Part shown: positions 14,405 to 25,182 of the stretch, piece after piece
How the letters are laid out: each line of letters starts with the position of its first letter
Numbering within the stretch: position 1 is the first letter of the stretch
Assembly: GCF_022419185.1 (NCBI RefSeq)
Contig: NZ_JAJOZK010000001.1
Span: 372,001-436,000 of the forward strand
DNA from: Thermomonas flagellata
Lineage (GTDB): Bacteria > Pseudomonadota > Gammaproteobacteria > Xanthomonadales > Xanthomonadaceae
DNA: 64,000 nucleotides
Direction: 5' to 3'
The notes under the pieces: model-generated
Seen by the model: the letters and a program-made list of their open reading frames with translations, nothing else
Database searches by the model: none
What the model was told of the DNA's origin: nothing
Made by a program: the position numbers and the translations under genes

Positions 14405-14959
14405 TCAGAAGTTCGGCTTTTCCGCGTCCGGGGTGGCGTGGTAGCGCGCGATCGCATCGCGCAGGATGGCACGGGCCTCGTCGGCGCCGCCGAAGCCTTC
14501 GAGCTTGACCCACTTGCCCTTCTCGAGGTCCTTGTAGTGCTCGAAGAAGTGGCCGATGCGCTCCAGCCAGTGCGGGGTCACCTGCGCGATGTCGGTGATG
14601 TGGGCATAGCCGGCGAAGGTCTTGGCCACCGGCACCGCGACCAGCTTCTCGTCGCTGCCAGCCTCATCGGTCATCTTCAGCACGCCGACCGGGCGGCAGC
14701 GGATCACCGCGCCCGGCACCAGCGGCAGCGGCAGGATCACCAGCACGTCCACCGGGTCGCCGTCGCCGCACAGGGTGTGCGGGACGTAGCCGTAGTTGCA
14801 CGGGTAGCGCATCGGGGTGGACAGGATGCGGTCGACGAAGATCGCGCCGCTGGCCTTGTCGACCTCGTACTTGACCGGCTCGGCGTCCTTGGGGATTTCG
14901 ATGATGACGTTGATGTCGTCCGGCGGGTTGCTGCCGGTGGGGACCAGGTCCAGGCCCAT
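14405..14959 (-). CDS. ppa: Inorganic pyrophosphatase (family I)
   Basis: Soluble cytoplasmic enzyme hydrolysing PPi to phosphate with Mg2+. It has 184 residues against about 176 in E. coli. Family I motifs: [28 protein letters not shown], the catalytic aspartates in [10 protein letters not shown], and a later [13 protein letters not shown] lies about 9-12 nt before the ATG. It sits next to hppA, on the same strand but with its own promoter candidate (TACAAT at 15031-15026). Confidence 0.96.
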   Translation of the reverse strand: MGLDLVPTGSNPPDDINVIIEIPKDAEPVKYEVDKASGAIFVDRILSTPMRYPCNYGYVPHTLCGDGDPVDVLVILPLPLVPGAVIRCRPVGVLKMTDEAGSDEKLVAVPVAKTFAGYAHITDIAQVTPHWLERIGHFFEHYKDLEKGKWVKLEGFGGADEARAILRDAIARYHATPDAEKPNF

Positions 14960-15025
14960 GCGTGCGTGCTCCAGTGGGTGCCCGGCCGACGGGCGGCGGG
15001 CGGGGGGAGGGGAGGGAATGGGCGC

Positions 15026-15031
15026 ATTGTA
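15026..15031 (-). promoter_or_regulatory. Probable -10 element of ppa
   Basis: TACAAT on the minus strand, about 66 nt before the ppa ATG, in an otherwise very GC-rich intergenic gap after hppA. No convincing -35 is seen. Confidence 0.4.
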
Positions 15032-15101
15032 CCCAACCCCGCCGCCGGCCCCGGCGCGCACGCGGCGGACGGCGGCGGGGCCGCCGTCCGCGCGCTCAGG
15101 G

Positions 15102-17261
<2,160 letters not shown>

Positions 17262-17446
17262 GAAACTCCCTCCCCGGAGTATCCGAATGTGAAGACGCAG
17301 CTGTCCCCGTCGCGGGTGACCGCCCGACTATCGCACACGCCGGTGGCGACGCGCCGGGCATGCGCGCGCCGGGGCGCGGTGAACGCCGGATTCAGCCGCG
17401 GCATGGCAGGCTCGGCTCCGGTTCCGATACCGCCGGGGGTGTTTTG

Positions 17447-17971
17447 ATGCTGCGACTGCACACGATCCTGCCGCAGGCCGGCTGGCTGGCGTTGCTGCTG
17501 CCGGCGCTGGCCCCGGCCGGCGAGCCGGTGCCGGAGATCCAGCGTCCGCCCGCGCTGCCGCAGGCGGTCGGGGTGCTGCACACCCTGCGCACCATCCCCG
17601 AGGCATGCACCCGCCTGCAGGGCCACTTCACCGGCGATCCGGCGGCGCCCTACCGGCTCGAGGCGGTGCCGAGCGCGGCACGCTGCCCGCGCCGCGCGGC
17701 TTGGAGCGACCCGTCGCAGGCGGCGCCGAGCGAGGCCACGGGCTGGCGCCTGAACGACGTGATCCGGGTGCCCAACGCCGCCTGCCCGGCGCAGGTCGCG
17801 GTGGTGCAGGTATGGCGCCGCGACGGCGCCGGCAGCGCACCGCCGGCGCGCGATGCCCAGGGCCGGGCGCGGGTCTACCTGCAGGAGCGGATGCAGGCGG
17901 CCGCGGCCGGACGCCTGCCGGCGCTGCCGCAGTTCACGGCGCGGCTGCAGGTCGTCGGCCGCTGCGGCTGA
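17447..17971 (+). CDS. Hypothetical exported protein
   Basis: A 174-residue protein I do not recognise. It has a likely signal peptide (MLRLHTILPQAGWLALLLPALAPAG, cleavage near residue 25) and then a soluble region with four cysteines (ACTRL, ARCPRR, AACPAQ, GRCG) that could form two disulfides. The start is supported by GGGGTG about 5 nt upstream. It is convergent with the DUF167 gene after 11 nt. A periplasmic location is inferred; no domain could be assigned. Confidence 0.7.
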   Translation: MLRLHTILPQAGWLALLLPALAPAGEPVPEIQRPPALPQAVGVLHTLRTIPEACTRLQGHFTGDPAAPYRLEAVPSAARCPRRAAWSDPSQAAPSEATGWRLNDVIRVPNAACPAQVAVVQVWRRDGAGSAPPARDAQGRARVYLQERMQAAAAGRLPALPQFTARLQVVGRCG

Positions 17972-17982
17972 GGCGCGTCGGA

Positions 17983-18207
17983 TCAATCGGGGATCGCGAC
18001 CCGCTTGAGGCGGCCGCCGGCGCCGCTGCGGATCTGCACCTCCGCCTTGCGGCAACCGAACGCTGCGGCGATGAGCGCCACCAGTTCGGCATTGGCGGCG
18101 CCGTCCACCGGCGGGGATTTCAGCTGCGCCAGCCAGGTGCCGTCCGCCTGCGCGGTGAGGGCGCTGACGCGGCTGTTCGGCTTGGCCTTGACCACGAGGA
18201 CCGGCAT
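17983..18207 (-). CDS. DUF167 (YggU) family protein
   Basis: A 74-residue protein with the compact DUF167 pattern: VLVVKAKPNSRVSAL near the N-terminus, then LKSPPVDGAANAELVALIAAAFGCRKAEVQIRSGAGGRLKRV. The PPVDGAAN motif is diagnostic. The usual length is 75-100 residues. The molecular function of the family is not established. It is convergent with the preceding exported-protein gene. Confidence 0.85.
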   Translation of the reverse strand: MPVLVVKAKPNSRVSALTAQADGTWLAQLKSPPVDGAANAELVALIAAAFGCRKAEVQIRSGAGGRLKRVAIPD

Positions 18208-18243
18208 GCGCGGCAGGATCGCACGCCGCGCCGCGCGTGCAAA

Positions 18244-18276
18244 CGCGAACGCCCGGCGCGGGGCCGGGCGTTCGCG
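18244..18276 (-). terminator. Hairpin terminator of the CsgG-like gene
   Basis: A perfect 14-bp stem CGCGAACGCCCGGC / GCCGGGCGTTCGCG with a 5-nt loop, 17 nt after the stop of the minus-strand CsgG-like gene. On the minus strand it is followed by only TTT. Strong stem but weak U-run. Confidence 0.55.
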
Positions 18277-18292
18277 GTCGGCGTGCGCCGCG

Positions 18293-19099
18293 TCAGCGGC
18301 CGACCTTCAGCTTGCCGCCCTTGCCGAGCCCGCCCTGGACTTCCTGCGGACGGTAGTCGCGCATCGCCCGCACCAGGTTGTTGTAGGCATCGGCGAACGC
18401 GGCCGCCAGCGCCTTGCCTTCCGGGGTGTTGGTATAGCCGCCGAGCGCGCCGAAGCCGCTGCCGCCCCAGCCGGCCGCGCCGAGGTTGAAGTCGGTCTTG
18501 GTGGCATTGCCCTGCGCGACCCCGATCTGCACGCCGGAGCGGTTGTCGATCATGGTCAGCAGGGTCTCGGCCTTCTTGAACTTCAGCCCGCCGGCGAGCG
18601 CGCCGACCGCGCCGAGGCGGCCGCCGAACGCGCCCAGCACCGCGCCGACCCCGCCGGCATCGCTCTGCGAGAAGTTGATGCTCGGGTTCAGGGTGTAGTC
18701 GGCGGCGACCATCTGGCCCTTGCCGAAGTCGCTGCCCTGGCGCAGCTCGCCGCTGTCCATCAGCGCGCGCTCCTGCATCATGTTGCGCATCGCGCGGCCG
18801 CGTTCGACCACCACGAAGCAGTTGGACTGCTGGATCAGCATGCGGATCACCGGCACCGTCGAGGGCAGGCGCAGGTCCGAGGTGAGGTAGCGGTACCAGT
18901 CGCCGTCCTGCTCCTCGACCACCGCGATCGTTCCCATCGGCTCGCTGCAGTGCTCGAGGTTGGCGGCGGCGCCCTGCGCATTGGCGCCGGCGGCGGCGCC
19001 CTGCGGGTCGTTCTGCTTCTTGCTCCACTGCGCCTGCGCCGGCAGGCTGGCCAGCAGGGCGGCGGCCAGCGCCAGGGTGAGCGGTGCGGTCTTGGTCAT
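18293..19099 (-). CDS. CsgG/HfaB-like exported protein
   Basis: A 268-residue protein with a clear Sec signal peptide (MTKTAPLTLALAAALLASLPAQAQ, cleavage after AQA). The segment VPVIRMLIQQSNCFVVVERGRAMRNMMQERAL resembles the CsgG family pattern in which a short-lived subunit name and an ERxxLxxxxxEQ-like region follow the first strand. There is no lipobox, unlike E. coli CsgG. The middle is Gly/Ala-rich (GAVLGAFGGRLGAVGALAGG), possibly a beta-barrel-like or membrane-contacting stretch. Monocistronic, with a terminator downstream and no curli subunit genes nearby. Outer-membrane secretion is one possibility; function unproven. Confidence 0.7.
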   Translation of the reverse strand: MTKTAPLTLALAAALLASLPAQAQWSKKQNDPQGAAAGANAQGAAANLEHCSEPMGTIAVVEEQDGDWYRYLTSDLRLPSTVPVIRMLIQQSNCFVVVERGRAMRNMMQERALMDSGELRQGSDFGKGQMVAADYTLNPSINFSQSDAGGVGAVLGAFGGRLGAVGALAGGLKFKKAETLLTMIDNRSGVQIGVAQGNATKTDFNLGAAGWGGSGFGALGGYTNTPEGKALAAAFADAYNNLVRAMRDYRPQEVQGGLGKGGKLKVGR

Positions 19100-19213
19100 G
19101 GTGGAAAGTCCCCGTCCTTAAAGAAAACGATGAGTGGCGCGGAAGCGCGGCAGTGCGCCCGCCGCGTCGCGGCGGGCCATGGCCGTCCCCGTGCCGAGGA
19201 TGGGCGGGAAGGG

Positions 19214-20467
19214 TTACGCCTGCCAGCGCGGCAGCCGGCGGCGCACGCCGGGCACCTTGGGTTGTACGTAATCCGGCAGCCCGTCCCGGCCATAGGGCGG
19301 GTAGGCCTCGCCGGCGACCAGCGGCGCCAGGTAGCGGCGGGCGGCGGCGGTGATGCCGTAGCCGTCCGCGCGGATGAAGCCCTTGGGCATGGTCTTCTCG
19401 TGGTTGGCGATCCGCGCGAGCGGGGCGATGTCCACGTGCCAGCGGTAGGGCGCGTCGCCGTCGCGCACGATCACCGGCATCACCGCGTTCTGCCCGGCCA
19501 GCGCGGCTTCGACCGCGGCGCGCCCGACCGCGGTGGCGTGCGCCAGGTCGGTGGCGCTGGCCAGATGCCGCGCAGAGCGCTGCAGGTAATCGGGCAGCGC
19601 CCAGTGCACCTTGTGTCCGAGCGCATCCTTGACCCGCGCCGCCAGGTGCGCGGCGACCCCGCCCAGCTGGGCATGGCCGAAGCTGTCCTGGCCGCCGGCC
19701 TCGGCCACGAAGCGGCCGTCGGCGGTGCGGATGCCCTCGCTGGCCACCACCACGCAGTGGCCGACGCGCTTGACCACCGCGTCCACCCGCGCCAGGAAGT
19801 CGGCCTCGTCGAACACCCGCTCCGGGAACAGGATCAGGTGCGGGGCGGCATCGCGGCCGTCCCCGGCCAGCCCGGCGGCGGCGGCCAGCCAGCCGGCATG
19901 CCGGCCCATGGCCTCGTAGATGAACACCCGGGTGGAGGTCTCGGCCATCGCCGCCACGTCCAGCGCGCACTCGCGCACCGACACCGCGGTGTACTTGGCG
20001 GCCGAGCCGAACCCGGGCGAGCAGTCGGTGACCGCCAGGTCGTTGTCGATGGTCTTGGGCACGCCCACGCAGGTCAGCGGATAGCCGTACTCGGCGGCCA
20101 GCTGCGACACCTTGAGGGCGGTGTCGGCCGAATCGTTGCCGCCGTTGTAGAGGAACCAGCGCACGTCGTGGGCGCGGAACACCGCGAGCAGGCGTTCGTA
20201 CTTGGCGCGGTCCTCGGCCAGTGACTTCAGCTTGAGCCGGCAGCTGCCGAACGCGCCGCCCGGGGTGTGCGCCAGGCGCCGGACCTCGGTGGCGGTCAGT
20301 GCGGAGGCGTCCAGCAGGTCCTCCGCGAGCGCGCCGAGGATGCCGTTGCGCGCCGCCAGCACGCGCACACGGCGCGCGCGCGCGGCCTGCAGCACCGCGG
20401 CGGCGGTGGCGTTAATGACGGCGGTGACGCCGCCGCTCTGGGCATACAGCAGGGTTCCGGTGGGCAT
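19214..20467 (-). CDS. pfp: PPi-dependent 6-phosphofructokinase
   Basis: Phosphorylates fructose 6-phosphate, probably with pyrophosphate. It has 417 residues. GGNDSADTA (residues 109-117) takes the place of the ATP-PFK GGDGS motif. Lys138 in PKTIDND, where ATP enzymes have Gly (PGTIDND), is the recognised marker for PPi use. SPGFGSAAKYTA and EAMGRHAGWLAAA are as in bacterial PPi-PFKs, including the characterised Xanthomonas enzyme. AGGAG lies 7 nt before the ATG. Divergent from adk. It fits with hppA and ppa in the same 6 kb. Confidence 0.93.
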   Translation of the reverse strand: MPTGTLLYAQSGGVTAVINATAAAVLQAARARRVRVLAARNGILGALAEDLLDASALTATEVRRLAHTPGGAFGSCRLKLKSLAEDRAKYERLLAVFRAHDVRWFLYNGGNDSADTALKVSQLAAEYGYPLTCVGVPKTIDNDLAVTDCSPGFGSAAKYTAVSVRECALDVAAMAETSTRVFIYEAMGRHAGWLAAAAGLAGDGRDAAPHLILFPERVFDEADFLARVDAVVKRVGHCVVVASEGIRTADGRFVAEAGGQDSFGHAQLGGVAAHLAARVKDALGHKVHWALPDYLQRSARHLASATDLAHATAVGRAAVEAALAGQNAVMPVIVRDGDAPYRWHVDIAPLARIANHEKTMPKGFIRADGYGITAAARRYLAPLVAGEAYPPYGRDGLPDYVQPKVPGVRRRLPRWQA

Positions 20468-20487
20468 GGCGGGCTCCTGGCGGGCGG

Positions 20488-20563
20488 GCCGGGGATTCCG
20501 GCGGACCGGGCCAACGATACGGTAAGCTGCCCGGCGACGAATGCGGGCCGGGGTATTCCGGCG
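20488..20563. repeat. Near-identical 16/17-bp direct repeat between pfp and adk
   Basis: GCCGGGGATTCCGGCG at 20488-20503 and GCCGGGGTATTCCGGCG at 20547-20563 differ by one inserted base. Each copy is itself an inverted repeat (GCCGG/CCGGC). Centres are about 59 bp apart in the divergent promoter region. Candidate paired operator sites; the binding factor is unknown. Confidence 0.5.
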
Positions 20564-20594
20564 CCGATCCCGGCTTCGATTCTGGAGTGATCTG

Positions 20595-21173
20595 ATGCGA
20601 TTGGTCTTGTTGGGCGCGCCGGGTTCCGGCAAGGGCACCCAGGCGGCACGGCTGAAGGAGTACCTGCAGGTGCCGCACATCTCCACCGGCGACCTGCTGC
20701 GCGCCGAGGTCGCCGCCGGCACCCCGCTCGGGCGCCAGGCCGGCGAGGTCATGGCCCGCGGCGACCTGGTCAGCGACGAGATCCTGCTCGGCATGCTCAA
20801 GGACCGCCTCGCGCGCGCGGACGCCCGCCACGGCTTCATCCTCGACGGCTATCCGCGCAACCTGGCCCAGGCCGCCGCGCTGGACGCCCTGCTGGCCGAG
20901 CTAGGCCAGCCGTTCGACGCCGCGGTGCAGCTGGCGGTGGACAACGAGCAGATCATCGCCCGCCTGGCCGGGCGCGCCCAGGCCGAGGGCCGCGCCGACG
21001 ACACTCCCGAATCGGTGCGCCATCGGCTGAAGGTGTACGACGAGAAGACCGCGCCGGTGATCGAGTTCTACCGCCAGCACGGCCAGCTGACCGTGGTGGA
21101 CGGCGTGGGCTCGCTGGACGAGGTGTTCACCCGCATCCTCGAGGCGATCCAGCGCACCCCCGAGGTCGGCTGA
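20595..21173 (+). CDS. adk: Adenylate kinase (short-lid form)
   Basis: Interconverts ATP+AMP and 2 ADP. It has 192 residues. The P-loop GAPGSGKGTQA is at residues 7-17, followed by STGDLLRAEV, GFILDGYPRNLAQA and a short LID (RAQAEGRADDTPESVRHRLKVY) lacking the zinc-finger insertion, as in other xanthomonads. GGAG 9 nt before the ATG supports the start. The partner gene mpl follows after 67 nt. Confidence 0.97.
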   Translation: MRLVLLGAPGSGKGTQAARLKEYLQVPHISTGDLLRAEVAAGTPLGRQAGEVMARGDLVSDEILLGMLKDRLARADARHGFILDGYPRNLAQAAALDALLAELGQPFDAAVQLAVDNEQIIARLAGRAQAEGRADDTPESVRHRLKVYDEKTAPVIEFYRQHGQLTVVDGVGSLDEVFTRILEAIQRTPEVG

Positions 21174-21240
21174 GTCCCACCCAGGGCGGCGGCGGGGCGG
21201 CGCCGCGCCGGCCCGCCCGCGTCCCTTCCGGAGCCTGCAC

Positions 21241-22602
21241 GTGAAACTGCACATCCTCGGCATCGCCGGCACCTTCATGGGCGGCGTGGCCGCGCTGGCG
21301 CGCGAGCTTGGCCATGTGGTCGAAGGCAGCGACGCCAACATCTACCCGCCGATGTCCACCCAGCTCGAGCAGCTGGGCATCGCGCTCACCCAGGGCTACC
21401 GGCCCGAGCACATCGCCGCCGACTGCGACGAGGTGGTGATCGGCAACGCCCTCTCGCGCGGCAACCCGGCGGTCGAGCACGTGCTCGACGCCGGGATGCG
21501 CTACACCTCCGGCGCGCAGTGGCTGGCCGAGCGCGTGCTGCCCGGGCGCACCACGCTGGCGGTGGCCGGCACCCACGGCAAGACCACCACCACCAGCCTG
21601 CTGGCCTTCCTGCTCGACCGCGCCGGGCGCGCCCCGGGTTTCCTGATCGGCGGCGTGGCCGCGGATTTCGGGGTGTCGGCGCGGCTGGGCGGCGGGCGCG
21701 ACTTCGTGGTCGAGGCCGACGAATACGACACTGCTTTCTTCGACAAGCGCAGCAAGTTCGTCCACTACCGGCCGCGGATCGCCATCCTCAACAACCTCGA
21801 GTACGACCACGCCGACATCTTCCCCGACGTGGCCGCGATCCAGCGCCAGTTCCACCACCTGGTGCGCACCGTGCCGGGCCATGGCCGGCTGCTCGTCAAC
21901 GGCCACGACGCGCGCCTGGCCGAGGTACTGGCGATGGGCTGCTGGACGCCGGTGGAGCGGTTCGGCTTCGAGGCGGGGTTCGACTGGAGCGCACGCAAGC
22001 TGCGCGACGACGGCAGCCGCTTCATGGTGCTGCGCGGGGGCGAGGAGGTCGGCACGGTCGACTGGCCGCTGCTGGGCGACCACAACGTGCTCAACGGGCT
22101 GGCGGCGCTGGCTGCCTGCGCCGCGGCCGGGGTCGAGCTGGCCCCGCTGCTGCCGGCGCTGGCGCAGTTTCGCGGGATCAAGCGGCGGCTGGAAGTGGTC
22201 GGCCGGCACGCCGGCATCACCGTGTATGACGACTTCGCCCACCACCCGACCGCGATCGCCACCACCCTGGCCGGGCTGCGCGCGAAGGTGGGGTCGGCGC
22301 GGATCCTGGTGGCGATGGAGCCGCGCAGCAATTCGATGCGCCTCGGCGCGCATGCGCACGCGCTGGCGCCGTCGCTGGCGCTGGCCGACGGCGTGGTGTT
22401 CCTCGCGCGCCCGGAATTGCCTTGGGACGCCGGCAAGGTGATCGCGGCGCTGCGCGGCGAGGGCGTGGCGGTGGCGGATGCCGAGGCGCTGATCGCCGCG
22501 CTGGCGGCGCGTGCGCGCGCCGGCGACCACGTGGTGTTCATGTCCAACGGTGGCTTCGACGGCGCGCCGCGGAGGTTTCTGGCACGCTTGGCCGATGCCT
22601 GA
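21241..22602 (+). CDS. mpl: UDP-N-acetylmuramate:tripeptide ligase (murein recycling)
   Basis: Mpl joins recycled L-Ala-gamma-D-Glu-meso-DAP to UDP-MurNAc. It has 453 residues with a Mur-ligase fold: N-terminal HILGIAGTFMGGVAALARELGH, ATP loop AGTHGKTTTTSLLAFLLD (about residue 109), VVEADEYDTAFFDKRSKFVHY, and YDDFAHHPTAIATTL in the C-terminal domain. MurC would show a different N-terminal motif and substrate loop. Starts at GTG with GGAG 8 nt upstream. Overlaps the next gene by 8 nt. Confidence 0.95.
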   Translation: MKLHILGIAGTFMGGVAALARELGHVVEGSDANIYPPMSTQLEQLGIALTQGYRPEHIAADCDEVVIGNALSRGNPAVEHVLDAGMRYTSGAQWLAERVLPGRTTLAVAGTHGKTTTTSLLAFLLDRAGRAPGFLIGGVAADFGVSARLGGGRDFVVEADEYDTAFFDKRSKFVHYRPRIAILNNLEYDHADIFPDVAAIQRQFHHLVRTVPGHGRLLVNGHDARLAEVLAMGCWTPVERFGFEAGFDWSARKLRDDGSRFMVLRGGEEVGTVDWPLLGDHNVLNGLAALAACAAAGVELAPLLPALAQFRGIKRRLEVVGRHAGITVYDDFAHHPTAIATTLAGLRAKVGSARILVAMEPRSNSMRLGAHAHALAPSLALADGVVFLARPELPWDAGKVIAALRGEGVAVADAEALIAALAARARAGDHVVFMSNGGFDGAPRRFLARLADA

Positions 22603-23194
22603 CCCGGCCCTGCTGCCGCTGTTCCCGCTGCGCACCGTGCTGGTGCCGGGGGGCGTGCTGGACCTGCGCATCTTCGAACGCCGCTACCTCGATATGGTGG
22701 CGGCCTGCGGGCGCGGCGGGCACGGTTTCGGGGTGTGCCTGATCCTCGCCGGGGAGGAGGTCGGGGCGCCGGCGACCCCCGCGGAGTGGGGCACCGAGGC
22801 CGTGATCGAGGATTTCGGGCAGACCCCGGAGGGCCTGCTCGCACTGCGCGTGCGCGGCCACCGGCGGTTCCGCGCCGGGCCGCCGCAGGTCCGGCCGGAT
22901 GGGCTGCTGCAGGCGGAGGTCGCCTGGCGGCCGGAGCCGCAGCCGTCCCCGCGCCTGCGCCCGGAGCATGCGCTGCTGGCCGAGCTGCTGCGCCGGATCC
23001 TGGCCCAGGCCGGCCCCGCCGCGGCGGAGCCGGAGCCGGCCCTGTTCGAGGATGCCGCCTGGGTCGGCTGGCGGCTGGCCGAATGGTTGCCGCTGAGCGC
23101 AGCCCAGCGTCTGCACCTGCTGCGGCTGGACGACCCGCACGCGCGCCTGCAGGCGCTTCTGGACGGCCTCAGCGAGGAGCCGGCGCCGGGCTGA
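22595..23194 (+). CDS. LON-type substrate-binding domain protein
   Basis: A 199-residue protein with the LON N-terminal (PUA-like) domain: LPLFPLRTVLVPGGVLDLRIFERRYLDMV, then GFGVCLILAGEEVGAP and EAVIEDFGQTPEGLLALRVRGHRRF. No AAA+ ATPase or protease domain follows, so it is a stand-alone member of the family often annotated as a Lon-substrate-binding-domain protein. It starts 8 nt inside mpl (translational coupling likely) and its 3' end overlaps the convergent DedA-PAP2 gene by 26 nt. Cellular role not established. Confidence 0.85.
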   Translation: MPDPALLPLFPLRTVLVPGGVLDLRIFERRYLDMVAACGRGGHGFGVCLILAGEEVGAPATPAEWGTEAVIEDFGQTPEGLLALRVRGHRRFRAGPPQVRPDGLLQAEVAWRPEPQPSPRLRPEHALLAELLRRILAQAGPAAAEPEPALFEDAAWVGWRLAEWLPLSAAQRLHLLRLDDPHARLQALLDGLSEEPAPG

Positions 23195-25124
23195 CGGCGG
23201 CCGGCGCGGATGCGGTCCGCACCACCAGCCCGGGGCCGGGATCGGCGGCCCAGGCCGCCAGTGCCGGCGGCAGCGGCGGATGCGGGGCGAGCGGCTGCCA
23301 CAGGGTCAACAGGCCGAGGTGGCGGCGCGCCTGCATCGCCTCGTAGCGCGCCACCCACAGCGGGGTGCCGCTGGCCAGACGCGCCGGTGCCGGCCAGATC
23401 CGCAGCACCTCCAGCCGGTCCGGCGCCGGTCCGGGGCGGCGCAGCAGCAGCGCCTCCGGATGCGCGTCCAGCGCGCGCGGCAGCACCGGCTGGCGCGCCA
23501 GGGGAATGGCGTCGTCGAGCAGTCCGATCGTGGCCAGCCAGTCCGCCGCCGGCTGCACCTGCCAGCCCTGCGCCTGCAGCCGCCGGCGCAGCACGTCCAG
23601 CGGGCCGGCGATCTCGAGGTCGAACGCGTGGCGGTCGTGCAGGCCGTCGCGCCGCCACTGCGCCTCCGCCAGCACCCGCGCCGGCGGCGGCGGGGCGAAG
23701 CGGGCGAGGGTGGCCTCGCTGGTGCGCGGGGCGTACCACAGCGCAGCCGCGAGGAAGCTGAGGTAGAACGTCCACGCCAGCGGGCGCATCAGGAAGCCGC
23801 GCGCACTGTGGCGGCGGTAGGCGATGCCGAGCACCAGCAACCAGGCCACCCCGAGCAGCACCCCGCCGAGGATGTCCGACAGCCAGTGCGCGCCGAGGTA
23901 GAGCCGCGCGAAGCCGACCAGCGCGGTGGCGATCCCGGCCAGCAGGTACGGCCACACCCGCTGCCGGCCGGGGTACTCGCGCGCGATCAGCACCGCGAAG
24001 AAGCCGAACACCACCGCGGTCATGGTCACCGCGACCGAGGGGAAGCCGAACCCGGCGACCGCGGTCGGCGGGCGCGGCATGTCCACCAGCGCATCCAGGC
24101 CGAGGGTGAGCAGCAGCCCGACCACGATTGCCGCGACCCAGTGCGCGGCCGCCTGCCAGCGCCGCCGCCACAGCAGCCACGCGGTGGCGGCCAGCGCCGG
24201 CAGCCCGAGCACCGGCACGCTGCCGATCGCCGCCAGCGCCGCCATCAGGCGGTCCGCCAGCGGGTTGCGCAGGGCGAACATGAAGGCGTGCACGTCATGG
24301 TCGAGCAGGGTCGGTCCGCCGCGCAGCAGCAGGCTGGCGCTGAACCAGGCCCACAGCCAGGCGACCGCGAACAGGCACACGATCAACAGCAGCAGCGCCG
24401 GCGATTCCGGCCGGCGCGGATCGACCAGCGCCTCCGCATAGCGGCCCAGGCGCGGGTGCGCGCGGCTCCAGCGCAGCAGGCGCGCCAAGAGGTCGTCGGC
24501 ATGCGCGGCGAACCAGCGCCAGGTGTAGAGCACCAGTGCCCACGCCAGCGCCAGCGCCGCGACCAGCGCGGCCAAGACCAGCGCCAGCTTGTCGGCGACC
24601 GCCGCCACCGCTTCGTAGGCCGCCCCGAACAGCCACCCCGGGGCGAGGAAGCTGGCGGCCCACAGCACGCCGGCGAGCAGGCTCATCGGCAGGTAGCGGC
24701 GCACCGGCATGTGCAGCATGCCGGCGATCGCCGGCACGAACGGGCGGATCGGGCCGACGAAGCGCGCGATCAGGATCGCCAGCGTGCCCTGGCGGCGGAA
24801 CACGCGCTCGCCCTGCGCCAGCAGCGCCGGATAGCGGCTGAACGGCCAGCGCTGGCGCAGGCCGGGGCCGTAGCGGCGGCCGATCCAGAAGCTCAGGCCG
24901 TCGCCGCAGACCGCGCCGAGCGCGGCCGCGGCCAGCGCGTAGGGGCCGTTGAGATGGCCCAGCCCGATCAGGGTGCCGACCGCGAACAGCAGGGGCAGCG
25001 CCGGGATCGCGATCCCGACCACGATCAGCGCATCCCCGAACGCGATCAGGAACACCACCAGCCCGGCCGCCCACGGGTGTGTGCCGATCCAGGCCACCGT
25101 GCTGTCGAACCAGGCTCCCTGCAT
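23169..25124 (-). CDS. DedA-PAP2-LssY multidomain membrane protein
   Basis: A 651-residue polytopic protein. Residues 1-190 form a DedA/VTT (SNARE-associated) domain with IPALPLLFAVGTLIG, FWIGRRYG and FVGPIRPFVPAIAGM. Residues 240-445 form a PAP2-like domain, and residues 470-620 a soluble LssY C-terminal domain. The PAP2 motifs are only partly conserved: MPRPP at 349-353 and ARLYLGAHWLSD at 406-417 are present, but the PSGH motif reads PSVA, losing the catalytic His, and the leading Lys is missing. A lipid transport or lipid phosphatase role is inferred from the domains. The ATG is 6 nt after a TATACT -10. Confidence 0.85.
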   Translation of the reverse strand: MQGAWFDSTVAWIGTHPWAAGLVVFLIAFGDALIVVGIAIPALPLLFAVGTLIGLGHLNGPYALAAAALGAVCGDGLSFWIGRRYGPGLRQRWPFSRYPALLAQGERVFRRQGTLAILIARFVGPIRPFVPAIAGMLHMPVRRYLPMSLLAGVLWAASFLAPGWLFGAAYEAVAAVADKLALVLAALVAALALAWALVLYTWRWFAAHADDLLARLLRWSRAHPRLGRYAEALVDPRRPESPALLLLIVCLFAVAWLWAWFSASLLLRGGPTLLDHDVHAFMFALRNPLADRLMAALAAIGSVPVLGLPALAATAWLLWRRRWQAAAHWVAAIVVGLLLTLGLDALVDMPRPPTAVAGFGFPSVAVTMTAVVFGFFAVLIAREYPGRQRVWPYLLAGIATALVGFARLYLGAHWLSDILGGVLLGVAWLLVLGIAYRRHSARGFLMRPLAWTFYLSFLAAALWYAPRTSEATLARFAPPPPARVLAEAQWRRDGLHDRHAFDLEIAGPLDVLRRRLQAQGWQVQPAADWLATIGLLDDAIPLARQPVLPRALDAHPEALLLRRPGPAPDRLEVLRIWPAPARLASGTPLWVARYEAMQARRHLGLLTLWQPLAPHPPLPPALAAWAADPGPGLVVRTASAPAAVSPAPAPR

Positions 25125-25130
25125 CCGGCC

Positions 25131-25136
25131 AGTATA
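25131..25136 (-). promoter_or_regulatory. -10 element, leaderless geometry, for the DedA-PAP2 gene
   Basis: TATACT, then GGCCGG (6 nt), then ATG on the minus strand. With the usual 6-7 nt from -10 to start, transcription begins at or next to the A of the ATG. There is no Shine-Dalgarno site and no -35 match at 17 bp. A divergent TACACT (25149-25154) may serve the SDR gene. Confidence 0.5.
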
Positions 25137-25182
25137 CGGAGCGCCGGTTACACTCCTGCCGCATCCCTCCCGGCGGCATGCG

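Noticed and set aside
15065-15091. Strong hairpin downstream of hppA
   Set aside because: A perfect 12-bp stem exists, but there is no T-run on either side, so I did not call it a terminator.
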